Positions 1 to 10,792 of a stretch of 64,000 nt of DNA are shown in pieces. Positions within the stretch are counted from its first letter, which is position 1; each line of letters starts with the position of its first letter. The stretch comes from Clostridium oryzae. GTDB taxonomy: Bacteria > Bacillota > Clostridia > Clostridiales > Clostridiaceae. The translations under genes and the position numbers were made by a program. The stretch is from NCBI RefSeq assembly GCF_002029235.1, contig NZ_MZGV01000009.1:1-64000 (forward strand), read 5' to 3'. Under the pieces are notes generated by a model, which was not told the origin of the DNA, did not search any database, and saw only the letters and a program-made list of their open reading frames with translations.

Positions 1-96
1 TGCCCTAATTGTGATGCAGATTTTTATTATTCAGGAGAAAAGAAAGTAGAAGAAGGTTCGTATTTAGTTGATGAGAACGAACCTTTTCCATTCTAA
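1..96 (+). CDS. C-terminal end of an unknown protein
   Basis: An open frame enters from the left edge and ends at TAA 94-96. The visible 31 residues begin CPNC and end in an acidic, Pro/Phe-containing tail (NEPFPF). The CPNC could be half of a zinc ribbon whose other half lies outside the window, but this cannot be checked here. A terminator hairpin follows directly, which supports this being the real end of a gene. No family is assigned. Confidence 0.5.
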   Translation, partial: CPNCDADFYYSGEKKVEEGSYLVDENEPFPF

Positions 97-104
97 AACT
101 CATA

Positions 105-127
105 GTCCCCGGTAGGGGATTTTTTTA
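105..127 (+). terminator. Rho-independent terminator
   Basis: TCCCC and GGGGA form a short GC-rich stem around a GGTA loop, followed by seven T. It closes the upstream partial gene. The following stretch to galT (128-339) holds no gene; a weaker GCG/CGC hairpin with a T-run lies near 190-207. Confidence 0.75.
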
Positions 128-339
128 TAAAAGGTATTGTAAATTTCTATGCTTAGGAATATAATTATTTTATGGAGAAGCGTTTGTAGCGCATTTTTTT
201 ATAGTAACATAGAAAAGGTTTTCTAAATTTTACATAGTGATATGGCAGAAGCTGCTAGCTTTGTATATATGAAAGCCTAAGCACACTACTTATATGTACT
301 TATTTGCAATGAAAATTATGTTCTAATAGGAGGTAGAAA

Positions 340-1893
340 ATGAAAGATATAAATGTTTCAAAGGAAATAGAAAGACTTTTACAATTTGCTCTGCAAAATA
401 AATTGATAGATGAGCTGGATGTAATATGTGTAAGAAATTCGCTGTTAGATTTACTTAAGGTATCTGAACCGTATGCTGGCACTATAGAGAAGGAAGAGCT
501 TGAGTATCCGACGGAGGTGCTTGAAAATATATTAGATTATGCAGCAGAAAACGGAATTATAGAACATAATAGCACTACCTACAGAGATTTATTAGATGCT
601 AAAATTATGGGTTTGTTGATGCCAAGACAATCAGAAGTGATTAAAGATTTTTATGATACTTATAAAAAATATGGCGCAGTTAAGGCTACTGACGATTTTT
701 ATGCTATGTCAAAGGCTTCAAATTATATAAGAATGGACAGAATAAAGAAAAATCTTTACTGGACAACGGATACGGAGTATGGCTCGCTGGAAATAACAGT
801 TAACCTTTCAAAACCGGAAAAGGATCCTAAAGCTATTGCAGCAGCTAAGCTCATGACTCAATTCAGCTATCCTAAATGCCTTCTTTGCAAAGAGAATGTT
901 GGGTATGCTGGTCATGTGGCTCATCCTGCAAGACAAAATCATAGAATCATTCCAGTTGAGCTTTTGAAGGAACAATGGTATTTACAGTATTCACCTTACG
1001 TTTACTATAATGAGCATTGTATAGTGTTCAGAGGTGAACATGTTCCTATGGCTATAACCAATGAGACGTTTAGAAGATTGCTTGGTTTTGTAGAAAAATT
1101 TCCTCATTATTTTGTAGGTTCTAATGCAGATTTGCCAATAGTTGGAGGATCCATATTAACTCATGATCATTTTCAAGGTGGACATCATGTTTTTCCTATG
1201 GAAGTTGCTGCAGCTCAGAAGGAGTTTAAGCATCCTAAATATAGAAATGTTAAAGCTTCAATAGTAAAATGGCCTCTTTCTGTTATAAGATTGGCCTCTA
1301 AGGATAAAGAGGAGTTAGTAAACTTATGTTGTGAAATACTTTCAAGCTGGAGAAAATATAGTGATAAAGAAGTAGATATACTGGCTTTTAGTGAAAAGGA
1401 CGCTAAACAGGTACCTCACAATACAATAACACCTATTGCAAGAGTGAATAAACTTGGTGAATATGAAGTAGATCTTGTACTTAGAAATAATAGAACCACT
1501 GAACAATATCCTGATGGAATTTTCCATCCTCATAAAGAACTTCATCACATAAAGAAAGAAAACATAGGACTTATAGAAGTAATGGGACTTGCAGTTTTAC
1601 CAGCTAGATTGGAAAAGGAACTCTCTGACATACATCCATACTTGAAGGGACAAAAAGATGCAAAGGATATAGATGAAACATCAGAGTTATTCAAGCATAA
1701 AAAATGGATTGCCGATATGGTGGACCAATATGGAAATACTAGCACTGAGGAGCAAGCACAAGCTATATTAAAGAACGAGGTTGGAAACATATTCTTGAAG
1801 GTTCTTTTAGATGCAGGAGTTTATAAAAATGATGCTGAAGGAAGAAATGGTTTTTATAGATTTATGGAATCAAATGGATTTATTATATTATAG
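340..1893 (+). CDS. galT: Galactose-1-phosphate uridylyltransferase
   Basis: This is the Leloir-pathway enzyme that exchanges UMP between UDP-glucose and galactose-1-phosphate, acting in the cytoplasm. The 517-residue length and sequence fit the long Firmicute type (GalT family 2), not the shorter E. coli type. The active-site segment HDHFQGGHH lies at residues 275-283, and an HPAR segment lies upstream. A strong AGGAGG site precedes ATG 340. galK starts 12 bases after the stop, so the two are co-transcribed. No galE or galR is visible in the window, so epimerase and regulator must be elsewhere. The family call is firm from motif and context. Confidence 0.95.
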   Translation: MKDINVSKEIERLLQFALQNKLIDELDVICVRNSLLDLLKVSEPYAGTIEKEELEYPTEVLENILDYAAENGIIEHNSTTYRDLLDAKIMGLLMPRQSEVIKDFYDTYKKYGAVKATDDFYAMSKASNYIRMDRIKKNLYWTTDTEYGSLEITVNLSKPEKDPKAIAAAKLMTQFSYPKCLLCKENVGYAGHVAHPARQNHRIIPVELLKEQWYLQYSPYVYYNEHCIVFRGEHVPMAITNETFRRLLGFVEKFPHYFVGSNADLPIVGGSILTHDHFQGGHHVFPMEVAAAQKEFKHPKYRNVKASIVKWPLSVIRLASKDKEELVNLCCEILSSWRKYSDKEVDILAFSEKDAKQVPHNTITPIARVNKLGEYEVDLVLRNNRTTEQYPDGIFHPHKELHHIKKENIGLIEVMGLAVLPARLEKELSDIHPYLKGQKDAKDIDETSELFKHKKWIADMVDQYGNTSTEEQAQAILKNEVGNIFLKVLLDAGVYKNDAEGRNGFYRFMESNGFIIL

Positions 1894-1905
1894 GAGGAAA
1901 ATACA

Positions 1906-3063
1906 GTGAAAATTAAAGAATTAGAAAAAGAATTTGTAAAACTTTATGGAGAAGGTGAAGTTAGAAAATTTCATTCACCTGGAAGAATCAATCTTATAGG
2001 AGAACATATAGATTACAACGGAGGTTATGTTTTTCCATGCGCATTAGACTTTGGTACATTTGGATGTGTTAGACAGAGAAAAGATAATAAGATTAATTTA
2101 GCTACTACAGATTTTGAGCTTAAAGTCAGTGCAGATGTTAATAGTATAGAGTTTAAAGAGGAAGATGATTGGGCTAATTATCCCAAAGGAGTTATAAAGA
2201 TAATAAAAGATAAAGGCTATAATGTTGGTGGCATGGATATACTGATAAGCGGTAACATACCAAATGGGGCAGGACTTTCTTCTTCAGCTTCTCTGGAACT
2301 TCTTACAGGGGTTATTGTAAATGAGCTATTTAATGAAGGAAAAATAGATAGAGTTGAGTTGGTTAAGATTGGACAACAAGCTGAAAATGAATTCGTTGGA
2401 GTTAACTGCGGAATAATGGATCAATTCGCAATAGGTATGGGTAAGGAAGAAAAGGCTATACTTCTTAACTGTGGAACACTAGAATACAGCTATGCAGATG
2501 TAAAGCTTGACGATTATTGTCTTGTAATAATGAATACAAATAAGAGAAGAGCATTAAACGAATCAAAATATAATGAGAGACGTAGTGAATGTGATGAGGC
2601 TATCGAAAAAATAAACAGTGTAAGAAAGATAAAAGAGCTGTGCGAGTTAACTCCTGAAGAATTTGATAAGGTTAAGGGTGTGCTTGACAAGGAGAATGTA
2701 AGAAAGAGAGTAGAGCATGCTGTATACGAAAACGAGAGAGTAAAGCAAGCATATGAATGTTTAAACAAAGGTCAGCTTGAAAAGTTTGGACAGCTGCTAA
2801 CGGGTTCTCATAATTCTCTTAGAGATCTTTATGAAGTTACAGGCAAGGAATTAGATGCCATAGTTGCAGCTGCACTTAATGCAGAAGGATGCATTGGTGC
2901 AAGAATGACTGGAGCAGGCTTTGGAGGCTGTGCTATAGCTCTTGTTAAAAAGGCTTCTGTAGAAACTTTTGAAAAACAGGTAGCTAAAGAGTACACTAAG
3001 GTTACAGGATACGAGCCATCGTTCTATATGAGTGGTATAGGCGAAGGCACTTGTGAAATCTAA
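1906..3063 (+). CDS. galK: Galactokinase
   Basis: Phosphorylates galactose at C1 with ATP, supplying the substrate for the GalT encoded just upstream. It is a GHMP-superfamily kinase of 385 residues, the usual length. The galactokinase signature HSPGRINLIGEHIDYNGG is near residue 24, the ATP-binding GAGLSSSASLE loop is near residue 122, and the C-terminal GHMP motif MTGAGFGGCA is near residue 335. The start is GTG at 1906, placed by TAGGAGG eight bases upstream and overlapping the galT stop region. No clear terminator follows, so transcription may continue into the next small gene. Confidence 0.95.
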   Translation: MKIKELEKEFVKLYGEGEVRKFHSPGRINLIGEHIDYNGGYVFPCALDFGTFGCVRQRKDNKINLATTDFELKVSADVNSIEFKEEDDWANYPKGVIKIIKDKGYNVGGMDILISGNIPNGAGLSSSASLELLTGVIVNELFNEGKIDRVELVKIGQQAENEFVGVNCGIMDQFAIGMGKEEKAILLNCGTLEYSYADVKLDDYCLVIMNTNKRRALNESKYNERRSECDEAIEKINSVRKIKELCELTPEEFDKVKGVLDKENVRKRVEHAVYENERVKQAYECLNKGQLEKFGQLLTGSHNSLRDLYEVTGKELDAIVAAALNAEGCIGARMTGAGFGGCAIALVKKASVETFEKQVAKEYTKVTGYEPSFYMSGIGEGTCEI

Positions 3064-3180
3064 ATATAGAACTTTTGTTTTATATTTGTCAATTAATGAA
3101 TAATGTACAATTAGAGTGGAACAATATATATAAGTTTCATTTATATGGATACTCACTATTATTTAAGGAACGTGATAATT

Positions 3181-3618
3181 TTGAGAAAACATATGCTGTT
3201 GTACAGTGTATTAATCGTTCTAGTATTTGGACTGACATTAGTATTTATATATGAGGAGAATGTTTTTCCAAATACTCAGAGAAATGTATATACAATGGAA
3301 GACGTAGAAGGTTATTTTAGAGAGAATGGAATCGACATTATTAAAGACTCTGTCAATACTCTAATCATAAATCACCAATATGGGAAACAATATTCCATTA
3401 AACAGACCCCCAATTATCAATTAGAGTTTTATATATATAAGAATAAGCAGCAGAGAGAATATGCTGAAGAGGAATTTTTATATAAGACTAGTAATTTAGA
3501 TATAGAAGACTGTAAGTTATACAGTGTGAAAAACGTGCTTGCTGTACTTGAAGGTGTAAATACTAAAGATGAAGTTTACAAAAAGATAGATTCGATTATA
3601 GGCAGATTAGACAGATAA
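3181..3618 (+). CDS. Small single-pass membrane protein, unknown
   Basis: Not recognised. The frame is open from ATG 3145, but TTG 3181 is preferred because AAGGAA lies about nine bases upstream of it; ATG 3145 lacks a ribosome site. The product is about 145 residues: a short basic N-terminus, one hydrophobic segment (LLYSVLIVLVFGLTLVFIY), then a soluble, charged, Tyr-rich domain of about 110 residues, probably outside the membrane. It could be a membrane-anchored or secreted protein. It sits between galK and a bidirectional terminator, and its role is not suggested by its neighbours. Confidence 0.6.
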   Translation: MRKHMLLYSVLIVLVFGLTLVFIYEENVFPNTQRNVYTMEDVEGYFRENGIDIIKDSVNTLIINHQYGKQYSIKQTPNYQLEFYIYKNKQQREYAEEEFLYKTSNLDIEDCKLYSVKNVLAVLEGVNTKDEVYKKIDSIIGRLDR

Positions 3619-3623
3619 AAGAG

Positions 3624-3666
3624 AAGCTGATTGTTTTAATTATAATTAAACAGTCAGCTTTTCTTA
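3624..3666. terminator. Bidirectional terminator
   Basis: AAGCTGA pairs with TCAGCTT, extended by a long AT-rich inner stem, followed by TTTTCTT. It lies between a plus-strand gene and the convergent AraC regulator and probably serves both. Confidence 0.75.
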
Positions 3667-3719
3667 ATTTATTCTAAGACTAAACTTTGATGTGCTCCAC
3701 TTTACTAATTAATTATAGT

Positions 3720-4565
3720 CTACTTTGGGTTTGTTAAGCGGGTTCTAAGTTCTCTTGGTGTACAACCATAGGTGCTTTTGAAGGTCTTCATAAACAATTT
3801 GTAATTTACAAAGCCATTTTTGATTATTAAATCAGAAATATTACTATCAGTATTAACAAGGTCAGAATAAAAGTGTTCCAATCGTACACTATTTAGATAT
3901 TTAAGGAAAGTTATTCCCATGTACTTTTTAAAAAATCTAGAAAAATAATCAGAGTTTAGACCGATGTGCTTTGATACATCTTCTAGAGATATACATTGAG
4001 TATAATTTTTCTTTATATAATCAATCACGGATTCTAATCTATTCAAATAGCGTTCAGTCTTTTTAAGTTTATATTTAGGAAGTTCTATGCTGAATTGATT
4101 CACAAGAATAAACAGTAAATCGTAAATTATAGAGGTTATCTTTAGTTTATATCCTAAAGTTTTTTTGTTGTATATATCGAAAAGAGAATTTAATAGTGTT
4201 TTTATATTTTTTTGAGATTGATGCTTTTCTTTTACATATGGATTACATTCAAAGCGTATATCCTCTTCTGTATCTGTATAACTTTTTTTTAGAAATTCGC
4301 ACGGAATTTGTAACAGCAGAGCGCTGTTGCCATATCTGTTGATTGTAGAATGAATATCTTTAGGATTTATAACTATCAGATCGTCTTTTTTGAGCAGATA
4401 TTTGTATTTGTTTATATTTACCTCAAGTTCACCATCTAATAAGTAGATTATCTCAAGATGATTGTGCCAATGATTTGATACAACATTTGAGACTGGTGAA
4501 TCATTGTGTGAAAACATGACACCGATATCTGTATTAGTTTTAATCAATTCATGTTTATAGTCCAT
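3720..4565 (-). CDS. AraC-family transcriptional regulator
   Basis: A 281-residue DNA-binding regulator. Residues 1-130 read as a sugar-sensing cupin (HWHNHLEIIYLLDGELEV, then a metal-type beta barrel). The last 100 residues form the double helix-turn-helix typical of AraC/XylS proteins (DVSKHIGLNSDYFSRFFKK and a second helix pair ending GCTPREL). GGGAG precedes the ATG. It is transcribed divergently from the GH30 glycosidase gene, so it most likely controls that gene in response to the sugar released. The effector is unknown; the regulator-target link is inferred from gene position only. Confidence 0.9.
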   Translation of the reverse strand: MDYKHELIKTNTDIGVMFSHNDSPVSNVVSNHWHNHLEIIYLLDGELEVNINKYKYLLKKDDLIVINPKDIHSTINRYGNSALLLQIPCEFLKKSYTDTEEDIRFECNPYVKEKHQSQKNIKTLLNSLFDIYNKKTLGYKLKITSIIYDLLFILVNQFSIELPKYKLKKTERYLNRLESVIDYIKKNYTQCISLEDVSKHIGLNSDYFSRFFKKYMGITFLKYLNSVRLEHFYSDLVNTDSNISDLIIKNGFVNYKLFMKTFKSTYGCTPRELRTRLTNPK

Positions 4566-4792
4566 AATATAGTGATTTCTCCCTTTAACTCAATTTATAA
4601 TTAGTAATTAGATAATACTATAATTCAATAATCAATACAAATAAAAAAGTCAAAAAAGATACTATATTTAGGTCAGTAAATGTACTTAAATATGACGAAT
4701 TTGTCTGATAGAATAGAGAATGTAAATGATATCAGCAGTTTTGCTTTGATTTAAAAGATAAAATCAAAAAAGTACTTAAGGAGGTAAATTAA

Positions 4793-6127
4793 ATGACAAA
4801 TATAAAACACATATATAGCAGAGATAAAGAATATTGGATAGAGGGAAACTTAAAACAGAATGTATATGAAGATACATTAGAGGTTACAGAAAGTGTAAAG
4901 CAGACAGTTAAAGGGTTTGGCGGATGCTTTAATGAGATGAGCTGGGATATATTAAAACAAATAGATGCAAAAAAGAGAAAGGATATATTGGATGATCTGT
5001 TTACAGAGGAAGGGTGTAATTTTAATATAGGACGTCTTCCAATTGGTGCTAGTGATTATGCATTGGAGTGGCATAGCTATGATGAAACCCCAGAGGACTA
5101 TGCGTTGAAAGATTTCTCTCTAAAAAGAGATGAGGAATATTTATTTCCATATGTAAAGGAAGCATTAAAACGTAAGCCTAATATGGCGTTTTTTGCTTCA
5201 CCTTGGAGTCCGCCAACATGGATGAAGACAAAAAGGGCGTATAATTTCGGTACACTGCGTTTTGAAGATAAAGTTTTAACAGCTTATGCGAATTACTTTG
5301 CTAAATATGTAGAAGAGAGTAAAAGGCTTGGAATAAATATAGATAAGGTTCATATACAAAATGAGCCGCATGCTGATCAGAAATTTCCGTCTTGTATGTG
5401 GACTGGAAAAGAGATGAGAGAGTTTATAAAGAATTATTTAGGACCAATATTTAAGCAAAAAGGAATAGATACTGAAATATGGCTTGGTACTATTAATGGA
5501 CCATTTATTGATTTTAGAATTCCAGGAAGTGCTCCATTTTCTCAGTTCTATGATCAATGTGTAAATACTGTATTATCAGATAAAGATGCAAGAAAGTATA
5601 TAAGCGGACTTGGAATTCAATGGGGAGGAAAACACATAATCGAACAGGTGGAGTTAAGTTATCCGGAAATGAGAATTATGCAGACAGAAAATGAGTGCGG
5701 AGATGGTCAAAACAATTGGGAACACGCAGAATATGTTTATGGACTCTTTTGGCATTACTTTATACACAACGTAGAAAGCTATTCTTATTGGAATATGGTT
5801 CTTCCAAAAGGAGGAGTTAGCACCTGGGGATGGGAACAAAATTCTATGATAACTATAGATCCAGAGACTAAAGAAGTAACATATGAACCTGAATTTTATG
5901 TAATGAAGCATTTTTCACATTTTGTGAAGCCTGGAGCAAAGAGGATAGCAACAAAAGGACACTGGACCTCGAATTCTTTAGTTTTTCAGAACCCAGATGG
6001 AGAAATTATTGTTACAGTTGGAAATGCTATGGATAATGATCGAGAGTTTACATTTAGATATAATGATATTACCTTCTCAACTATAATTAAGGCACATTCT
6101 GTAAATACGTTCAGCATAAATAAATAA
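4793..6127 (+). CDS. GH30 family glycoside hydrolase
   Basis: A retaining glycosidase of family GH30, the glucosylceramidase/beta-glucosidase/xylanase group. At 444 residues with no signal peptide it should act in the cytoplasm on imported oligosaccharides. The acid/base glutamate is in HIQNEPHAD (E191) and the nucleophile in MQTENECGDG (E299). The N-terminal GFGGCFNEM segment and the short C-terminal beta domain are also typical of the family. AAGGAGG precedes the ATG. The gene stands alone between a divergent AraC regulator and its own terminator. Substrate (beta-glucoside, xyloside or fucoside) cannot be read from sequence. Confidence 0.9.
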   Translation: MTNIKHIYSRDKEYWIEGNLKQNVYEDTLEVTESVKQTVKGFGGCFNEMSWDILKQIDAKKRKDILDDLFTEEGCNFNIGRLPIGASDYALEWHSYDETPEDYALKDFSLKRDEEYLFPYVKEALKRKPNMAFFASPWSPPTWMKTKRAYNFGTLRFEDKVLTAYANYFAKYVEESKRLGINIDKVHIQNEPHADQKFPSCMWTGKEMREFIKNYLGPIFKQKGIDTEIWLGTINGPFIDFRIPGSAPFSQFYDQCVNTVLSDKDARKYISGLGIQWGGKHIIEQVELSYPEMRIMQTENECGDGQNNWEHAEYVYGLFWHYFIHNVESYSYWNMVLPKGGVSTWGWEQNSMITIDPETKEVTYEPEFYVMKHFSHFVKPGAKRIATKGHWTSNSLVFQNPDGEIIVTVGNAMDNDREFTFRYNDITFSTIIKAHSVNTFSINK

Positions 6128-6136
6128 TTTTGAAGA

Positions 6137-6175
6137 GATATTACAAAGCAGATCTGCAATGTAATATCTTTTTTT
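6137..6175 (+). terminator. Terminator after GH30 gene
   Basis: GATATTACA (6137-6145) pairs perfectly with TGTAATATC (6160-6168), followed by seven T. Confidence 0.85.
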
Positions 6176-6267
6176 ATAATTGTAATATATGGGTTGGTTA
6201 AATGAATATATTGATAACAAGAAAGATAATAATATTTCGCATGCAAATAAGGAGGCAAAGAGGGTTT

Positions 6268-8190
6268 ATGGACTTTAAGGAATTTATTAAGAGCGACAGA
6301 AACAGACGAATAAAAGATAATTTTCAAGGAACATTTTTACAATACTTGGAATTGGTTAAAGAAAATCCTGATATAGCGAAATTAGCTCATAAGAGAATTT
6401 ATGACATAATAATGTCTCATGGATTTGAAACACTCAAGCCAGAGGATAACCCTCGTTTGAAAAAAATTTTTGGCAATGAAGTTATAAAAAGTTATAATTT
6501 TTTTAAAAACGAGTTTTTCGGTGTTGAGAAAGTACTTATGAAGCTTGTAAATTACTTTTACTCAGCGTCTATGAATGGTGAAGAAGCAAGGCAAGTACTA
6601 TACTTGGTAGGACCAGTAGGAGCAGGAAAGTCTTCAATCGTGGAAGCATTAAAAAGAGCACTAGAAGCATCACTACCAGTTTATTCGTTAAAAGGATGCC
6701 CTATGCATGAGGAACCTTTGCATCTTATTCCCAAACACATGAGAGGCGAATTTGAGAAATTACTCGGTGTAAGGATAGAAGGGGATTTATGCCCAATATG
6801 CAGATATAGATTAATACATGATTATAACGGTGAATATGAGAATTTTCCTGTTGAAACAACGAATTTTTCAATAAGATCCAGAAAGGGTATAGGTGTAGTG
6901 CCTCCAGTAGATCCTAACAATCAGGATACTTCTATATTAACTGGGTCCATCGATATCTCCAAGATGGATTTATATTCAGAGGATGATCCAAGAATCTTCT
7001 CATTAAATGGTGCATTTAATGTTGGAAATAGAGGGATGGTAGAGTTCATAGAAATATTTAAAAATGATGTTGAGTATCTTCACACTATAATAACTGCAAC
7101 TCAAGAAAAGTCAGTACCTTCACCAGGAAAGGGAGCAATGATATATTTTGATGGAGTAATACTTGCTCACTCAAATGAAGCTGAATGGAATAAGTTTAAA
7201 TCTGACCACACAAATGAGGCAATACTAGATAGAATCGTTAAGATTGAAGTACCATATTGCTTGGAGTTAAGTGAGGAAATAAAGATATATGAAAAGATAT
7301 TAAATAAGAGTCAATTCAGAGCTCATATTGCACCTCATACTATTGAGACTGCAGCAAGATTTGCTATTATGACTAGACTAAAACCATCAGCAAAAGTAGA
7401 TTTAATGACAAAACTTAAGATATATAATGGTGAAGACATAGTAGAAAAGGGAACTACAAGGAGAGTCGACATATCTGAGCTTAAAGAGGAAGCAGGACCT
7501 ATGGAAGGTATGAAGGGTATATCCACGAGATTTATAATAAAGGCAATAGACAATGCTCTATCTAATTCCGAGTATAACTGTATAAATCCGTTAAGTATAA
7601 TGGAAAGTATCATTAAATCTATAAAGGAGCTAGATACCGCTGAGGAAGAAAAAAAGAAGTATTTGCAGATGGTTCAGGATTCAATAAGGAAAGAGTTTAA
7701 CAAAGAGCTTGAGAAAGAAATCACTATGGCATTTATTCATTCCTTTAGAGAACAGGCAGACAGCCTATTTAATAATTATATAGATAACGCAGAAGCCTAT
7801 GTTAATAAGACTAAGTTAAAGGATAAGTCTACTGGAGAGGAACTTAATCCAGATGAGAAGTTTATGAGATCTATAGAAGAGCATATTGGCATATCTGAGA
7901 GTTCTGCCAAAGGTTTCAGATCTGATGTAACATCATATATGTTCTATGTTATGAGAAATGGCGGGAAGGTAGAGTATTCATCCTATGAACCGTTGAAAGA
8001 GGCTATAGAAAAGAAACTTACTACATCTGTAAGGGATATATCTAGAATTATAACAAAATCCAGAGTAAGGGATAAGGAGCAGGATGAAAAATATAATTCT
8101 ATGGTTGAAGAAATGAAAAAGAACGGTTATTGTATGCATTGCTGTGATGTTATGTTAAAATATGCTGCCAACAATCTATGGAAGGATTGA
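6268..8190 (+). CDS. prkA: PrkA-type serine protein kinase
   Basis: An AAA+-type protein with a C-terminal kinase-like domain (PrkA/YeaG family), linked to sporulation in Bacillus and stress adaptation in E. coli. The P-loop is [11 protein letters not shown] near residue 115. A CPICRY motif shortly after it, also found in homologues, may bind a metal. ATG 6268 (MDFKEFIK) is chosen because GGAGG lies 12 bases upstream and family proteins begin here; the frame is open further up to 6202. The product is 640 residues. It is the first gene of the conserved prkA-yhbH-spoVR set, with yhbH starting four bases after the stop. Confidence 0.93.
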   Translation: MDFKEFIKSDRNRRIKDNFQGTFLQYLELVKENPDIAKLAHKRIYDIIMSHGFETLKPEDNPRLKKIFGNEVIKSYNFFKNEFFGVEKVLMKLVNYFYSASMNGEEARQVLYLVGPVGAGKSSIVEALKRALEASLPVYSLKGCPMHEEPLHLIPKHMRGEFEKLLGVRIEGDLCPICRYRLIHDYNGEYENFPVETTNFSIRSRKGIGVVPPVDPNNQDTSILTGSIDISKMDLYSEDDPRIFSLNGAFNVGNRGMVEFIEIFKNDVEYLHTIITATQEKSVPSPGKGAMIYFDGVILAHSNEAEWNKFKSDHTNEAILDRIVKIEVPYCLELSEEIKIYEKILNKSQFRAHIAPHTIETAARFAIMTRLKPSAKVDLMTKLKIYNGEDIVEKGTTRRVDISELKEEAGPMEGMKGISTRFIIKAIDNALSNSEYNCINPLSIMESIIKSIKELDTAEEEKKKYLQMVQDSIRKEFNKELEKEITMAFIHSFREQADSLFNNYIDNAEAYVNKTKLKDKSTGEELNPDEKFMRSIEEHIGISESSAKGFRSDVTSYMFYVMRNGGKVEYSSYEPLKEAIEKKLTTSVRDISRIITKSRVRDKEQDEKYNSMVEEMKKNGYCMHCCDVMLKYAANNLWKD

Positions 8191-8194
8191 TAAA

Positions 8195-9391
8195 ATGGCT
8201 ATATTCAGAGATATAACTGCTACCCCTGTGGATCATGACAGATCTGTTGAGGATAGAAGAAGACATAGACAGTTGGTGGAAAAATCTATAAAAGAAAATA
8301 TAGGTGAAATATTATCAGAGGAAAGCATTGTTGGTGAGAGTAATAATAAAAAATTTAAGATACCCATAAGAAGTATTAAAGAGTATCAATTTATATATGG
8401 CAAGAATGTAAAGGGTAATGGAAGCGGTACTGGCGAGGAGAAAAGGGGACAAAAGATAGGAGAAGATGGGGATGAAAATGCAAAAGGATTTGGAGGAGCA
8501 GGAAACGAAGCAGGAGAGGAAATATATGAAACAGAGATAACTTTGGAAGAATTAATGGATTATATTATGGATGATCTAGAACTGCCGTATATTCAAAAGA
8601 AAAAATATTCAGAAATACTGTGCGAAAACTCCAATAGAAGAAGGGGATATCAAAAGTTTGGTATCAATCCAAGATTAGCTAAAAAGAGAACAGTTATGTC
8701 TAAAATTGCCAGAAAACAATCATTAAAGAGAGCGCTTAGGGAAGAGCATAGAGATGACAATATAGAGCGTGTTGCGTTCAGGCAGGAGGATTTAAAGTAT
8801 TACAAAATAAAACCTAAAATAAAGAGGGAAAGTAATGCAGCAATAATTCTCGTTATGGATGTATCTGGATCAATGGATAATACAAAAAAATATCTAGCTA
8901 GATCTTATTTTTATATATTATCAAAATTTATTAGAAAGAAATATAATAATGTAAAAGTAGCTTTTATTGCTCACACAACTGTAGCTAATGAGGTAAATGA
9001 ATATGAATTTTTTCATAGAACAGAATCAGGAGGAACATATATATCGAGCGGGTTAAATAAGGCGTTAGAAGTTATTACGAGGGATTATTCACCGGATATA
9101 TGGAACGTATATACATTCTGCGCTACCGATGGGGATAACTGGAGTGACGACAATGATAGAACTATAGAGGCTTCAAGAAAACTATGTGATATATGTAATT
9201 TATTTGGATATATAGAACTCTTACCATCAGCCTATAGCGGAAGTATGATGAGTATTATGAATAAAGAGTTAAGTTATAAAAACTTTGTATCTGTAGCTAT
9301 TAAAGACAAAACTGAATTATGGAATGCTTTTAAGGTTATATTAGGCAAAGAAATGAGAGAGGGAGATAGTAACAATGGACTATTCAATTGA
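8195..9391 (+). CDS. yhbH: YhbH/YeaH-family protein (DUF444)
   Basis: Second gene of the prkA trio and a member of the YhbH/YeaH family, required for normal sporulation in Bacillus by established knowledge; biochemical role unknown. The 398-residue protein has a basic Arg-rich N-terminus ([16 protein letters not shown]), a Gly-rich linker near residues 75-115, and a von Willebrand A-like domain with the metal-site motif MDVSGSMD near residue 225. ATG 8195 is chosen because GGAAGGA is seven bases upstream. It overlaps the start of spoVR by 17 bases, implying translational coupling. Confidence 0.92.
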   Translation: MAIFRDITATPVDHDRSVEDRRRHRQLVEKSIKENIGEILSEESIVGESNNKKFKIPIRSIKEYQFIYGKNVKGNGSGTGEEKRGQKIGEDGDENAKGFGGAGNEAGEEIYETEITLEELMDYIMDDLELPYIQKKKYSEILCENSNRRRGYQKFGINPRLAKKRTVMSKIARKQSLKRALREEHRDDNIERVAFRQEDLKYYKIKPKIKRESNAAIILVMDVSGSMDNTKKYLARSYFYILSKFIRKKYNNVKVAFIAHTTVANEVNEYEFFHRTESGGTYISSGLNKALEVITRDYSPDIWNVYTFCATDGDNWSDDNDRTIEASRKLCDICNLFGYIELLPSAYSGSMMSIMNKELSYKNFVSVAIKDKTELWNAFKVILGKEMREGDSNNGLFN

Positions 9392-10715
9392 AGAACTTGA
9401 AAAGTGGAACGAGAAAATTGAAAAAATAGCTACGGGTTTTGGTCTTGACTATTATCCTCAGGAATTTGAAATAATAGATTATAAGGATATGCTAGGGTAT
9501 GAAGCTTATAGCGGTATGCCATCTAGATATCCGCATTGGAGCTATGGCAAAGCTTATGAAAGAAACAAGATGCTCTATAGCTATAATCTCACAGGATTAC
9601 CATATGAGATGGTCATCAATTCAGATCCCTGCATTGCCTATTTAATGAATGAAAACACTATAGTGCTGCAAATACTTACAATTGCCCATGTATATGGACA
9701 CAATGATTTTTTTAAGAATAATAGAATGTTTATTAAGGGAACTGATGCAAGACTTACAGTGGAGATGTTAAAGAGGAACGCTGACACAATAAGGAGCTAT
9801 ATTAATGATCCTAGTATTGGGTATGAGAAGGTAGAGAAAATTCTTGACGCTGCGCATGCAATACGATTTCAAGTTTCAAGAGTTCCTGGGGAAAAGAGAA
9901 TTAGTGAAGAACAAATCAAAAAAGATATAGTAGACAGTTACAATAGAAAGGTTTCTGAAAGGGATATATTTGATGACAAGATTGAGGAAGAACTTCCTGA
10001 AGAATTTCCTATTCCTATAGAACCCGAAGAAGATATTATATATTTTATTATAAAATATGGCAAACTCGAAGAATGGGAAAAAAATATACTTCAAATAGTA
10101 AGAAATGAATCTATGTACTTTATACCGCAAATTGAAACAAAGATAATGAATGAAGGATGGGCTAGTTATTGGCACTATACAATTCTTAATGCATTAAATT
10201 TGGAGCAGGGAATGCATTTTGAATTTATTAAAAGGCATAATGACGTAATACGCCCTCATATTGGCAGTATAAATCCATATTTCTTAGGTTTTATGATGTT
10301 CAAAGATATAGAAAAAAGATATGGAAGGGAAAAATTATTTGAAGTCAGAGCTTTAGAAAGAGATTCTTCCTTTATTAGAAGATATTTAACAAAAGACCTT
10401 TGCGAAGAGGCTAATTTATTTCAATATGAAAAAAAAGGTAATGAATACTTTGTAACAGATATATCTGATGATACTGGCTGGAAAGAAATAAGAAATAATT
10501 TGAGCAATAGCTGCGGCATGTCATCTATTCCAACTATACGTGTTAAGAATCTAGATAAAAAAGATAATTGTCTGTTGCTGGAACATGTATATGATGGCAG
10601 AGAATTACAGATGGATTATGCCAGAGCTACTCTAAGTTATATTAAGCAATTGTGGGGTAGAAATGTTAAGCTAGCAACGGTAGTAGATAATAAAAATGTT
10701 ACAATAGATGCTTAG
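9375..10715 (+). CDS. spoVR: SpoVR family protein
   Basis: SpoVR/YcgB family protein of 446 residues, the usual length. In Bacillus subtilis SpoVR affects spore cortex formation; its chemistry is unknown. Family segments visible are the N-terminal [33 protein letters not shown], the HNDFFKNN motif and the C-terminal [17 protein letters not shown]. It overlaps yhbH and ends the trio. The same three families occur together in many spore formers and, as yeaG-yeaH-ycgB, in enterobacteria, which supports one shared process. A short non-coding gap without a clear terminator separates it from the next lipoprotein gene. Confidence 0.92.
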   Translation: MDYSIEELEKWNEKIEKIATGFGLDYYPQEFEIIDYKDMLGYEAYSGMPSRYPHWSYGKAYERNKMLYSYNLTGLPYEMVINSDPCIAYLMNENTIVLQILTIAHVYGHNDFFKNNRMFIKGTDARLTVEMLKRNADTIRSYINDPSIGYEKVEKILDAAHAIRFQVSRVPGEKRISEEQIKKDIVDSYNRKVSERDIFDDKIEEELPEEFPIPIEPEEDIIYFIIKYGKLEEWEKNILQIVRNESMYFIPQIETKIMNEGWASYWHYTILNALNLEQGMHFEFIKRHNDVIRPHIGSINPYFLGFMMFKDIEKRYGREKLFEVRALERDSSFIRRYLTKDLCEEANLFQYEKKGNEYFVTDISDDTGWKEIRNNLSNSCGMSSIPTIRVKNLDKKDNCLLLEHVYDGRELQMDYARATLSYIKQLWGRNVKLATVVDNKNVTIDA

Positions 10716-10792
10716 TAAGCTTCTAATGAATGAGTTTACAGTATAATACCAATGGTTTATAATGTATATAAATGTTACACGAAAGTGGGATT

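Noticed and set aside
4686..4700. ATATGACGAAT shared between the GH30 and GH42 upstream regions
   Set aside because: Short, AT-rich and not in a comparable position; the two genes have different adjacent regulators, so chance is the simpler reading.
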